Positions 1 to 6,140 of a stretch of DNA of 6,863 nt are shown one piece after another; the first letter of the stretch is position 1, and every line of letters starts with the position of its first letter. The translations under genes and the position numbers were made by a program. The stretch is from the NCBI GenBank assembly GCA_001751085.1, contig MAXP01000177.1, positions 1 to 6,863 on the forward strand, in the 5' to 3' direction. This stretch comes from Desulfobacterales bacterium C00003060. GTDB taxonomy: Bacteria > Desulfobacterota > Desulfobacteria > Desulfobacterales > C00003060. The notes beneath the pieces are model-generated. The model was not told the DNA's origin. It saw nothing but the letters and a program-made list of their open reading frames with translations, and ran no database searches.

Positions 1-60
1 CCCGCTGTTTTTCGCTACGAGGCTATGTTGAACCCCAAAATCTTTTTCTTAAGGACTATA

Positions 61-117
61 GTTCGTAGTTTGGAGTTCGGAGTTTAGATTTGGAAGGCGG
101 GCCAACCGGCCAACCGG
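61..117. repeat. Heptamer and octamer micro-repeats upstream of asd
   Basis: Positions 61-88 read as four degenerate heptamers (GTTCGTA, GTTTGGA, GTTCGGA, GTTTAGA). Positions 100-115 are two exact octamers GGCCAACC, followed by GG. Both lie in the asd leader, the second ending 27 nt before the chosen asd start. The first 60 bases have an open frame from 1 to a stop at 85-87, but I do not recognise the peptide, so no upstream gene is called. A TATAGT at 57-62 has no well-spaced -35 partner. Confidence 0.7.
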
Positions 118-129
118 ATAATGGCTGAT

Positions 130-137
130 AGGGAGAG
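130..137 (+). promoter_or_regulatory. Ribosome binding site deciding the asd start
   Basis: AGGGAGAG lies here with its GGGAG core 9 nt before the ATG at 145. The alternative in-frame ATG at 121 is preceded only by CCAACCGG-type repeat with no Shine-Dalgarno match. This favours the ATG at 145. Confidence 0.65.
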
Positions 138-144
138 ACAAACA

Positions 145-1170
145 ATGGGTAAATCATTCAATGTTGCAGTGGCCGGGGCTACCGGGGCGGTAGGGAATCA
201 GATGATTTTGTGCTTAGAAAAGAGGGGTTTTCCAATAGACAACATAAAACTGTTGGCAACACGAAGATCCGCAGGCCGAAAACTCAGGTTCAACAGCGAG
301 GAAATCCCGGTTGAGGAATTGACCGAGACTTCATTCAGGGGAGTAGACATCGGCATATTTTCCGCTGGCGGGGCAACCAGCCAGAAATATGCGCCCTTTG
401 CTGCCAAAGACGGGTGTGTGGTCATTGACAACTCTGCAGCCTGGCGCATGGACCCTGATGTGCCACTCGTCGTCCCCGAGGTTAACCCGCATGCAGTGGC
501 TGAGTATTCGAAGAAGGGAATCATTGCAAATCCAAATTGTTCTACCATCCAGATGGTAGTGGCCTTGGCGCCGATTCATAGAAAGGTCGGGATCAAGCGG
601 GTTGTGGTTTCCACGTATCAGGCTGTCTCTGGTACGGGCAAGAAGGCAATAGACGAACTCCATAATCAGACAAAGGCTATTCTGAATTTCCTTGAACCTG
701 AAACAAACGTCTATCCCCACAGAATTGCCTTTAACTGCCTCCCCCAGATTGATGTGTTTCTCGACAATGGATATACCAAAGAAGAAATGAAAATGGTCAA
801 AGAGACCCAAAAAATCCTGGAAGATGATTCCATTGCAATCACGGCTACCACTGTGCGCGTGCCGGTCTTTTTCAGCCACTCGGAATCGGTTAATGTAGAA
901 ACACGCAATCCTATTAGCCCGGATGCAGTACGGGCCCTGCTCGAAGACGCGCCAGGCGTGACGGTCATAGATGATCCGGCAAGGAATCTTTATCCAATGG
1001 CTATTGATGCGGCGGGCAGGGATGAAACCTTTGTGGGTCGAATCAGGGCGGACGAGTCCATCCCAAATGGAATTAATCTATGGGTGGTATCGGACAACAT
1101 TCGCAAAGGAGCAGCGACCAATGCGGTACAAATAGCAGAGGTTCTGGCACGGAATTACCTGAGCAAGTGA
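145..1170 (+). CDS. asd: Aspartate-semialdehyde dehydrogenase
   Basis: This cytoplasmic enzyme reduces L-aspartyl-4-phosphate to L-aspartate 4-semialdehyde with NADPH, the branch point to lysine/diaminopimelate, threonine and methionine. From the start at 145 it has 341 residues, the usual length for the family. The N-terminal Rossmann loop GATGAVG is at residues 11-17. The catalytic cysteine is Cys132 in NPNCSTIQ, and the active-site histidine is probably His245 in the RVPVFFSHSESVNVE segment. A frame from the ATG at 121 would add eight residues, but only the 145 start has a proper ribosome binding site. It is the first gene of a same-strand run with greA, rpoZ and a ttcA-like gene. Diaminopimelate made through this step also feeds peptidoglycan, the substrate of the PBP encoded further along. 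Identity is secure; only the start is open. Confidence 0.96.
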   Translation: MGKSFNVAVAGATGAVGNQMILCLEKRGFPIDNIKLLATRRSAGRKLRFNSEEIPVEELTETSFRGVDIGIFSAGGATSQKYAPFAAKDGCVVIDNSAAWRMDPDVPLVVPEVNPHAVAEYSKKGIIANPNCSTIQMVVALAPIHRKVGIKRVVVSTYQAVSGTGKKAIDELHNQTKAILNFLEPETNVYPHRIAFNCLPQIDVFLDNGYTKEEMKMVKETQKILEDDSIAITATTVRVPVFFSHSESVNVETRNPISPDAVRALLEDAPGVTVIDDPARNLYPMAIDAAGRDETFVGRIRADESIPNGINLWVVSDNIRKGAATNAVQIAEVLARNYLSK

Positions 1171-1237
1171 TTTCGCTCATCGGGAATCGTTGTTCCGGAA
1201 TCCGTAACCCCAAACCGCTTTGAGTTATCCGATCTTC

Positions 1238-1262
1238 GAACAACAAACAACAAACAACGAAC
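1238..1262. repeat. CAACAAA heptamer micro-repeat before greA
   Basis: Three heptamers, CAACAAA, CAACAAA and CAACGAA, occupy 1241-1261. The array ends directly before the greA ribosome binding site, so it would be transcribed as an unstructured A/C-rich leader. The rest of the asd-greA gap (1171-1237) shows no terminator with a T run. Confidence 0.75.
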
Positions 1263-1275
1263 AGGGAGTAACACC

Positions 1276-1746
1276 TTGAACCGTATACCAATGACGCGGA
1301 ATGGCCATGAGGCCCTCAAAGAAAAATTAAGACAACTGAAAAAAGTTGACAGGCCGGATGTCATAAGGGCGATTGAGGAGGCCAGGGCCCATGGAGACAT
1401 CTCAGAGAATGCGGAATTTGAGGCCGCCAAAGAGCGCCAGGCATTTATTGAAGGAAAGATCGGCGAACTTCAGTACAAGATCGGCTGTGCTGAGGTGATA
1501 GACTCGAGTGAACTTGAAACCGACCGGGTTGTGTTTGGTAATATAGTCGCCCTTGAAGATTATGGTTCAGAAAAAAGGGTTAAGTATCAAATCGTGGGGT
1601 CGGATGAAGCGGATGTAGGCCAGGGGCATATCTCGGTAGCTTCGCCCCTTGGAAAGGCGTTGATTGGAAAAAAGGTGGGCGATGCAATTGTCGTACAGAC
1701 CCCTGGAGGACAACGGCGGTATGAGTTGCTTGCGATTTCGACCTAG
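1276..1746 (+). CDS. greA: Transcription elongation factor GreA
   Basis: GreA rescues backtracked RNA polymerase by entering the secondary channel and stimulating cleavage of the transcript 3' end. The 156-residue protein has the expected layout: an N-terminal antiparallel coiled coil (about residues 1-75) and a C-terminal FKBP-like domain (about 80-156) ending in the TPGGQRRYELLAI motif. The acidic tip residues Asp41 and Glu44 in HGDISENAEFEAAK sit at the same numbers as in E. coli GreA. The start is TTG: AGGGAG at 1263-1268 is 7 nt upstream, and the reading MNRIPMT matches the family N-terminus (MQAIPMT in E. coli). The only nearby ATG (1291) would remove these five residues and lacks a spaced ribosome binding site. 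Two stop codons, TAG TAG, follow in tandem. The gene is next to rpoZ, another RNA polymerase partner. Confidence 0.96.
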   Translation: MNRIPMTRNGHEALKEKLRQLKKVDRPDVIRAIEEARAHGDISENAEFEAAKERQAFIEGKIGELQYKIGCAEVIDSSELETDRVVFGNIVALEDYGSEKRVKYQIVGSDEADVGQGHISVASPLGKALIGKKVGDAIVVQTPGGQRRYELLAIST

Positions 1747-1796
1747 TAGGGTACAGCGGAGCTGAGGCTGCACCTACGACTAATGGAGGTTCTTGA

Positions 1797-2030
1797 ATGG
1801 CTCGTGTAACTGTGGAAGATTGCTTAATGCGGATTCCGAATCGCTTCTCGTTGGTTCACGCTGTGGCTAAAAGGGTCCGGCAAGTGCGAGAAGGAGCCGA
1901 CTATTTGGTGCATTCGCCGAAAAATGAGGATATCGTGATCGCCCTGCGAGAAATTGCAGCAGGAAAACTCCGTCTTTACCAGGAAGAACCTGAGGATACA
2001 AACGGGACTCAGGAACCGGACGTCTCTTAA
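1797..2030 (+). CDS. rpoZ: DNA-directed RNA polymerase omega subunit
   Basis: Omega is the small subunit that wraps the beta-prime C-terminus, helping assembly of RNA polymerase and, in many bacteria, forming part of a ppGpp site. The 77-residue product begins MARVTVEDC, nearly identical to the E. coli start MARVTVQDA. It has the conserved [17 protein letters not shown] helix (residues 13-29) and the [12 protein letters not shown] signature (47-58). It is somewhat shorter than E. coli omega (91 residues), with an acidic, probably disordered tail after residue 61. GGAGG at 1785-1789 is 7 nt from the ATG. The gap from greA is 50 nt with no terminator, consistent with co-transcription. Confidence 0.95.
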   Translation: MARVTVEDCLMRIPNRFSLVHAVAKRVRQVREGADYLVHSPKNEDIVIALREIAAGKLRLYQEEPEDTNGTQEPDVS

Positions 2031-2065
2031 CCGTTCACCTTACCCGACGGGGCTGGACTATTACG

Positions 2066-2857
2066 ATGTCTCGTTGCAGGGACAAAGCTGTGTTCCGGAC
2101 GGTTGGCCGGGCGATACATCACTTCGGGATGATATCACACGGGGACCGGATTGCGGTGGGCCTGTCTGGCGGAAAGGACAGCCTGACCTTGATGTGTGCT
2201 CTCCACGAGCGGCTATCCCGTATTCCCATCCGTTATTCACTTGTGGCCATTTACGTAGACCCGGGTTTTGAAGATGACCCTGCCCTTCTTATTCAGGATT
2301 ACTGCAAAAAAATGGGCTACAGGTTGCGGGTTGAGCACACCAACCATGGAAGACAGGCCCACAGCAAGGAAAATCGCGAGAATCCGTGTTTTCTATGCTC
2401 ACGACTTCGAAGGAAATTGCTGTTTGAGCTGGCGCATGAATTGGGATGCAACAAGCTGGCCCTTGGCCACCATATGGACGATATTATCGAGACGTTATTT
2501 TTGAATATGTTTTACGGTGGTCAGATCAGCACCATGGTGCCGTGTCAACCGTTTTTTGGTGGAAAGCTGACGGTTATCAGGCCGCTCGCTTTCCTGGATG
2601 AGTCAACAATTAGCCGGTTCGCAGAAAATCAGGGATTTCCGGAGTTCAAGAACTCATGTCCCACTGCGAAAATTTCAAAACGCCATGAAATCAGGAAGAT
2701 GCTCAACACTTTGTATCAGACGAACAGTAAAATAAAGGGAAACATCTTTCGCGCCATGAGCCACGTAAAACCCGATTATCTCTTAGGCCCCCCGGTTCCG
2801 AATTCGGGTTTGGGATCCCGAAATGCTGATGGACCCCGGAACGGATGCAAAAGATAG
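2066..2857 (+). CDS. ttcA: TtcA-type tRNA 2-thiocytidine synthetase family protein
   Basis: The protein is an ATP-dependent PP-loop enzyme of the TtcA/TilS superfamily, expected to thiolate cytidine 32 of certain tRNAs using an iron-sulfur cluster. The PP-loop SGGKDS is at residues 34-39. The CxxC pair is Cys108 and Cys111 in PCFLCSRLRR, and a third cysteine, Cys198 in KNSCPTAK, is placed to complete the cluster site. The segments LGHHMDDIIETLFLNMFYGG (133-152) and IRPLAF (171-176) match E. coli TtcA closely, as does the N-terminal VGRAIHHFGMISHGDRIAVGLSGGKDS region. At 263 residues it is shorter than E. coli TtcA (311). The last 20 or so residues after LLGPP look poorly conserved and G/N/R-rich. 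The start ATG has only a weak upstream GGGGCTGG, and no better start occurs upstream in frame. The family is clear; the exact tRNA substrate is inferred. Confidence 0.85.
   Translation: MSRCRDKAVFRTVGRAIHHFGMISHGDRIAVGLSGGKDSLTLMCALHERLSRIPIRYSLVAIYVDPGFEDDPALLIQDYCKKMGYRLRVEHTNHGRQAHSKENRENPCFLCSRLRRKLLFELAHELGCNKLALGHHMDDIIETLFLNMFYGGQISTMVPCQPFFGGKLTVIRPLAFLDESTISRFAENQGFPEFKNSCPTAKISKRHEIRKMLNTLYQTNSKIKGNIFRAMSHVKPDYLLGPPVPNSGLGSRNADGPRNGCKR
2803..2822. other. Small inverted repeat in the 3' end of the ttcA-like gene
   Basis: TTCGGG at 2803-2808 and CCCGAA at 2817-2822 can form a 6-bp stem with an 8-nt loop. It lies inside the poorly conserved C-terminal codons of the ttcA-like gene. No T run follows, so it is not a standard intrinsic terminator. 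The 20-nt gap to the convergent PBP gene has no other structure. Confidence 0.3.
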
Positions 2858-2877
2858 GGCATCCTTGATCCGCAATC

Positions 2878-4959
2878 CTATAGCCCTCCAAAACCCCTTT
2901 CTCTTTGCCTGCAATATTGCACGGGCTCGGTCCCCTTTCTGAACACCACACTCACGGCATTAGGACAATCTTCCGATGCAAGGAGCCCGGATTCGGAATC
3001 GATTAGGACCTTTACCACCCCTTCGGGCAAAGGGAAATCACAATAGGGTCGGCCGGCCAATGCCTGATTCATAAAATCGATCCATATGGGCAGAGCAGCT
3101 CTGGCGCCTGTTTCCTTGTTGCCCAGTGTGCCGTAGTGGTCCAGACCAACCCACACTCCCGCAACAATGGTCGGAGAAAACCCTATGAAAACTGCATCCC
3201 TGTAACTGTTGGTCGTTCCGGTCTTGCCGGCCAGGGGACGACCAATACACCTTGCTTTCTTTCCGGTCCCTACCTCAACGACTGCCTGCAACATATCGGT
3301 CATGATGGCTGCGGTTTCAGGACTTATCGCGGTCCGCAGATGCGGCCTTGCCCGCCAGACAGATCGCCCCTCCTGATCCAGGACCTCAAGAATCGCAAAG
3401 GGTCTCGTCCTCACCCCTTCGTTCGCAAAGACGGCATAGGAAGCTGTTAGTTCGACCAGCGTTACCTCTGATGTTCCAAGCACTAAGGATAGATTCGGCT
3501 CCAAGTCCGACTCCATTCCCATCCTGTATGCCCACTGCACAGCAGTAGAAGGGCCGAGTTTGTTTAGAAGTTTTACAGCCGGGATGTTTTGTGATACAGA
3601 TAAGGCCTGCCTGAGTGTCATCTCACCCTTGAATTTGCCGGAGAAGTTTTGCGGAGTCCAGTCCTGACCCTCTCCGGCACCCTTGAAAACGACCGGGGCA
3701 TCCCATATCATATAGTTTTGAGCAAAACCGTTTTCTATGGCACAGGCGTAAACCAAAGGCTTGAATGCCGAACCGGGCTGTCTAAGTGCCATGGTGGCAC
3801 GGTTGAACGAACTTTCCTGAAAATCTTTCCCCCCTACCATGGCCAGAATGGCCCCCTGCCTTGTATCCAGACTGACCAGAGCTGCCTGGGGACTTTCCTG
3901 CCGGGTTGCGTCCCCGGCCACCTCGCTTTGCATGGCGGGCGAGCCGGCTTGCAATGGCAGACGACCAGGTTTGAGTAACCCATGCATTTGCATTCGGCCG
4001 GAAAGCTCTTCGAGGCCCTTTGCAACAGCCTTTTCAGCAAATTCCTGCATCTTGTAGTTGAGGGTAGTATACACCGTAAGGCCCGTGCGATACACACGGT
4101 CACCCCCAAACTTCTTCTCGAGGAGGGCCTGCACATAGGCCACAAAGTAGGATGCCCTGATCGAAATATCCTCGCTTTTTGCAAGCTGCAGCGTGGAGAG
4201 CTTTGCCTCTGTAAGCTGATTTTGTGTGATCATGCTGTTTTGAGCCATCTGCTTCAAGACTGAGGCACGTCGTCTAAGCGCCAGGGGCCTGTTGACCAGA
4301 GGAGAGTAGCGGGACGGCGACTTGGGCATACCGGCAATCAGTGCAGATTCAGCTAATGTCAGTTCGCCAGCAGGTTTTCCAAAATATGTCGAGGCTGCGG
4401 CCTCCACCCCGTAGGCCCCGCTTCCGAAATAAATCTGATTAAGATACAACTCCAAAATCTCATCTTTGGTATAGCGGCGCTCAATCTGTAAGGCGAGAAA
4501 GGCTTCTTTGAGCTTCCGCATGATATTTTTGTGTGGACTGAGGAATAGGGTTCTTGCAAGTTGCTGGGAAATGGTGCTGGCCCCCTGCACAAACGCACCA
4601 GCCCTTATGTCCCTGATTATGGCCCGAAGTATCCCTTTGAGATCGACCCCTGTGTGCTTGTAGAAGTGACGATCTTCCGTCGCAATGATCGCCTGTTTGA
4701 GATAGTCAGAGATCATGTGCAAGGGCACGGGCACGCGCTTTTGGGTAAAGAGCTCGGCCAGCAGCACCTTGTCTGCCGAATAGATACGGGTGACAGCTTC
4801 GGGTTTAAAGGTGTCCAGGGCTCGAATTTCGGGCAGGTCACGGGTGAGGGCCAAGAAAAACCCTGCAAGTGCCCCGCTGATCACTGCTGCCGGCACGAAA
4901 ATGATGAAAATGATATATCTTCTGTGTTTCCGTAAAGTAGTCGCTGGATACTTCTTCAT
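2878..4959 (-). CDS. mrcA: Penicillin-binding protein 1A (bifunctional transglycosylase/transpeptidase)
   Basis: This class A PBP polymerises lipid II into glycan strands and cross-links the peptides in the periplasm. A cytoplasmic basic stretch (MKKYPATTLRKHRR) precedes a single membrane anchor (about residues 15-38). The GT51 domain has all its motifs: EDRHFYKHTGVD with catalytic Glu95, GASTISQQLART (126-137), RKLKE (148-152) and ELYLNQIYFGSGAYG. The transpeptidase domain has the active-site Ser397 in GSAFKP, SQN at 456-458 and KTGT at 579-582. The inter-domain region is short and ends in a Gln/Gly/Pro-rich linker (about 325-358), so the 693-residue protein is smaller than E. coli PBP1a (850). 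Cys665 and Cys683 near the C-terminus could form a disulfide. The ATG at 4959 lacks a well-spaced ribosome binding site; AAGGAGGG on the minus strand (4981-4988) is 21 nt away, so the start is less sure than the identity. Confidence 0.95.
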   Translation of the reverse strand: MKKYPATTLRKHRRYIIFIIFVPAAVISGALAGFFLALTRDLPEIRALDTFKPEAVTRIYSADKVLLAELFTQKRVPVPLHMISDYLKQAIIATEDRHFYKHTGVDLKGILRAIIRDIRAGAFVQGASTISQQLARTLFLSPHKNIMRKLKEAFLALQIERRYTKDEILELYLNQIYFGSGAYGVEAAASTYFGKPAGELTLAESALIAGMPKSPSRYSPLVNRPLALRRRASVLKQMAQNSMITQNQLTEAKLSTLQLAKSEDISIRASYFVAYVQALLEKKFGGDRVYRTGLTVYTTLNYKMQEFAEKAVAKGLEELSGRMQMHGLLKPGRLPLQAGSPAMQSEVAGDATRQESPQAALVSLDTRQGAILAMVGGKDFQESSFNRATMALRQPGSAFKPLVYACAIENGFAQNYMIWDAPVVFKGAGEGQDWTPQNFSGKFKGEMTLRQALSVSQNIPAVKLLNKLGPSTAVQWAYRMGMESDLEPNLSLVLGTSEVTLVELTASYAVFANEGVRTRPFAILEVLDQEGRSVWRARPHLRTAISPETAAIMTDMLQAVVEVGTGKKARCIGRPLAGKTGTTNSYRDAVFIGFSPTIVAGVWVGLDHYGTLGNKETGARAALPIWIDFMNQALAGRPYCDFPLPEGVVKVLIDSESGLLASEDCPNAVSVVFRKGTEPVQYCRQRERGFGGL

Positions 4960-5019
4960 ACTCAGTGCTTGAACAAGAAGCCCTCCTTCCCATGGGATAG
5001 ACCTTTCTTGATGAGTAAC

Positions 5020-5056
5020 CGTTCACGGGTTCAAAGGTTCAGGGGTTCAAAGGTTG
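5020..5056. repeat. GGTTCAAA octamer micro-repeat
   Basis: The stretch reads in 8-nt steps as CGTTCACG, GGTTCAAA, GGTTCAGG, GGTTCAAA, GGTTG. The 13-nt unit starting GGGTTCAAAGG recurs at a 16-nt interval (5027 and 5043). It lies 60-97 nt upstream of the PBP1A start, so it probably falls in that gene's leader. Confidence 0.75.
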
Positions 5057-5139
5057 TATTCTCATCACCATACGCCATTTTGTAAACGTTTTGTGGCATC
5101 CTTCATTCACCAGTTTACACTTTTTCCGAAAAAGCGTGT

Positions 5140-5166
5140 ATTATCGAATTGAATGGCGATGTCCAA
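5140..5166 (-). promoter_or_regulatory. Possible promoter for the PBP1A gene
   Basis: On the minus strand TTGGAC (5161-5166) and GATAAT (5140-5145) are 15 nt apart. The -10 is a good match, but the -35 and the spacing are poor. It lies inside the inverted-repeat element and points toward the PBP1A gene. This is a weak prediction. Confidence 0.25.
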
Positions 5167-5214
5167 ACTGGAAATTCGAAATCAGGTAACGCATCTACAT
5201 TTTTGTGTTTTTCC

Positions 5215-5235
5215 CAATTTCAAATTTCAAATTTC
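5215..5235. repeat. AAATTTC heptamer micro-repeat
   Basis: Three heptamers, CAATTTC, AAATTTC and AAATTTC, occur in the core of the inverted-repeat element. The sequence is AT-rich and non-coding. Confidence 0.65.
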
Positions 5236-5324
5236 ACTGCCAAAATTCAAGATCAATAAAGTGTAAACTACTTTTGACTTGTCGTGAAGGATGCCCCTTG
5301 ACCAGACATATGCTTGTAAAACCG

Positions 5325-5353
5325 TTGACAGCCCTGACAAACATTTATATATG
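5325..5353 (+). promoter_or_regulatory. Likely selC promoter
   Basis: A perfect -35 TTGACA (5325-5330) is followed after 17 nt by TATATG (5348-5353), a partial -10 match. The predicted start falls about 10-14 nt before the mature tRNA-Sec 5' end, a sensible layout for a single tRNA transcription unit. Confidence 0.6.
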
Positions 5354-5372
5354 AGAACGTGTCTGTGACTGC

Positions 5373-5470
5373 GGAAGTGGATAGCTCACTGGTGGGGCTC
5401 CCGGACTTCAAATCCGGTGTGGGGCGCTAAAACCGTCCCGGGTGGGTTCGATTCCCATGCACTTCCGCCA
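5373..5470 (+). tRNA. selC: Selenocysteine tRNA, anticodon TCA
   Basis: tRNA-Sec is charged with serine, converted to selenocysteinyl-tRNA by SelA and delivered by SelB to in-frame UGA codons. The 98-nt gene includes an encoded 3' CCA (5468-5470). The anticodon stem CCGGA/TCCGG (5401-5405, 5413-5417) encloses the loop CTTCAAA, with anticodon TCA at 5408-5410. The long variable arm GGGGCG/CGTCCC (5421-5426, 5434-5439) has a 7-nt loop. The T arm is GTGGG/CCCAT around TTCGATT. The acceptor stem pairs GGAAGTG with CACTTCC. The eighth pair, normally present in bacterial tRNA-Sec, is here G5380 opposite G5459. The gene implies that the organism makes selenoproteins; none is recognised in this window. 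No clear intrinsic terminator follows. Confidence 0.95.
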
Positions 5471-5525
5471 TCTCTTCTTGATCATCATACCTTTTCAATC
5501 GTCTAAAATAAAGCCTCAATGTTAA

Positions 5526-5584
5526 GCTCTTGATTGAACCTTCCTGTTCCGGCTTTGCTCGCTACCGTGCAGTTTCAAGGTTTC
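5526..5584. repeat. 59-bp direct repeat, copy 1
   Basis: This block matches 6264-6322 at 58 of 59 positions, the difference being G at 5572 against C at 6310. It begins GCTCTTGATTGAACC and ends TTTCAAGGTTTC. Its ends contain short imperfectly inverted segments (GAACCTT and AAGGTTTC). It lies 55 nt after selC. The two copies bracket the DUF433/DUF5615 module. Confidence 0.9.
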
Positions 5585-5637
5585 CTGTAATGCCGATATA
5601 TACCTCGGAAGGTCATAAATGGCGGTTTTTTAGGTGA

Positions 5638-5717
5638 GTCATGAGCATCAAGAGCAAGGCGCGAAGGCGCGGAATAGCAGGCTATTGCAAGCCAACACCG
5701 CTATTGATGTTCATGGC
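5638..5717. repeat. 80-bp imperfect palindrome
   Basis: The 18-nt arms 5638-5655 and 5700-5717 are inverted copies matching at 15 of 18 positions. Near the centre, AATAGC and GCTATT form a second inverted pair separated by AG. A GC-rich stretch (GGCGCGAAGGCGCGG) sits in the left half. A REP-like dispersed palindrome or a structured leader RNA is possible; no coding function is apparent. Confidence 0.5.
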
Positions 5718-5727
5718 CGGCGAAAAA

Positions 5728-5756
5728 GTGTCATTTGTGGCCTTTCGAGGTATAAG
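5728..5756 (+). promoter_or_regulatory. Possible promoter for the DUF433 module
   Basis: GTGTCA (5728-5733) and TATAAG (5751-5756) are 17 nt apart, matching the sigma70 consensus at 4/6 and 5/6. The -10 lies in the first CGAGGTATAA decamer (5746-5755). The second decamer (5807-5816) overlaps a perfect TATAAT (5812-5817) that lacks a good -35. The pair of decamers, 61 nt apart, could be operator sites for an autoregulating antitoxin; this is inference. Confidence 0.35.
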
Positions 5757-5888
5757 GATTGAAAAATTGTTTTTGTGGGCTCACACTTCGGTATTTTTCC
5801 TTCCCACGAGGTATAATTCGGTCGACGCTGATTGTCGCTCGACGCGGCCGTCATCTCGCCGAACATCAAACATCACCGCATCCTTTTT

Positions 5889-5898
5889 AGGAGGTGAT
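5889..5898 (+). promoter_or_regulatory. Strong ribosome binding site of the DUF433 gene
   Basis: AGGAGGTGAT is a ten-base match to the 16S rRNA anti-Shine-Dalgarno, with the AGGAGG core 9 nt before the ATG at 5904. It supports the DUF433 frame over the overlapping frame that starts at 5641. Confidence 0.85.
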
Positions 5899-5903
5899 CT
5901 TTT

Positions 5904-6140
5904 ATGTGCGACCGGATTTCAATTGATCCAAAGATTTGCCATGGACAAGCTTGCATTAAACGGACCCGTGTTCCTGTTCATCAGATAGTCCGCATGCTGG
6001 CCAATGGAGATACAATTAACGAACTCCTGGAAGAGTATACTTCGCTTGAACGCGAAGATGTTTTTGCCTGTCTTGACTATGTGGCGTCACTAGCGGAAGA
6101 GCAGATTACCCCCATTGAGGCATTGGGCAGCGCGATATGA
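5904..6140 (+). CDS. DUF433 domain protein (antitoxin-like)
   Basis: The 78-residue product fits the DUF433 family, a small predicted helix-turn-helix protein usually encoded just before a PIN-like DUF5615 protein and regarded as its antitoxin. Family features visible are an ISIDPKICHGQACIKRTRVPVHQIVRMLANGDT block (residues 5-37), corresponding to the family's 'IDP..CHG.P.I.GTRIPV..I...LA.G', then INELLEEYTSLEREDVFACLDYVASL (38-63). The usual Gly of 'GTR' is Arg here (KRTR). The very strong ribosome binding site fixes the start. The stop TGA (6138-6140) overlaps an ATG that was probably the partner's original start. The gene is intact although its partner is truncated. Confidence 0.85.
   Translation: MCDRISIDPKICHGQACIKRTRVPVHQIVRMLANGDTINELLEEYTSLEREDVFACLDYVASLAEEQITPIEALGSAI

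Larger units (their letters stand above)
5095..5295. repeat. Element with imperfect inverted-repeat ends (MITE-like)
   Basis: The outer arms GGCATCCTTCA (5095-5105) and TGAAGGATGCC (5285-5295) are perfect 11-bp inverted repeats. Nested inside, AGTTTACACTTT (5112-5123) and AAAGTGTAAACT (5258-5269) are perfect 12-bp inverted repeats. The spacers between outer and inner arms are unequal, 6 nt on the left and 15 nt on the right. The 134-nt core is AT-rich and non-coding. A non-autonomous transposable element is one reading; paired protein-binding sites are another. No clear target-site duplication is seen. Confidence 0.5.
4960..5372. other. Gene-free gap between the PBP1A gene and selC
   Basis: No protein-coding gene is supported in these 413 bases. 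The stretch holds the divergent upstream regions of the PBP1A gene and selC, an octamer micro-repeat (5020-5056), an imperfect inverted-repeat element (5095-5295) with an AT-rich heptamer array inside it (5215-5235), and the selC promoter (5325-5353). Confidence 0.7.
5471..5903. other. Non-coding stretch between selC and the DUF433 gene
   Basis: No protein-coding gene is supported here. The stretch contains copy 1 of the 59-bp direct repeat (5526-5584), an 80-bp imperfect palindrome (5638-5717), and two promoter-like sites that share the decamer CGAGGTATAA. An open frame at 5641-5988 runs through the palindrome and then overlaps the DUF433 gene in another frame. Its product resembles nothing I recognise and it is not called. 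Confidence 0.6.

Noticed and set aside
1..87. Possible 3' end of an upstream gene
   Set aside because: One frame is open to 85-87 and another to 66-68, but neither peptide is recognisable and the stretch runs into micro-repeats. An upstream leuB-like gene is common before asd, yet nothing here shows it.
1954..2271. Plus-strand open frame bridging rpoZ and the ttcA-like gene
   Set aside because: It overlaps both conserved genes in a different frame and has no recognisable domain.
5641..5988. Open frame of 115 codons after copy 1 of the direct repeat
   Set aside because: It lies largely across the palindrome and promoter-like DNA, overlaps the well-supported DUF433 gene in another frame, has no ribosome binding site of note and its product looks like no known family.
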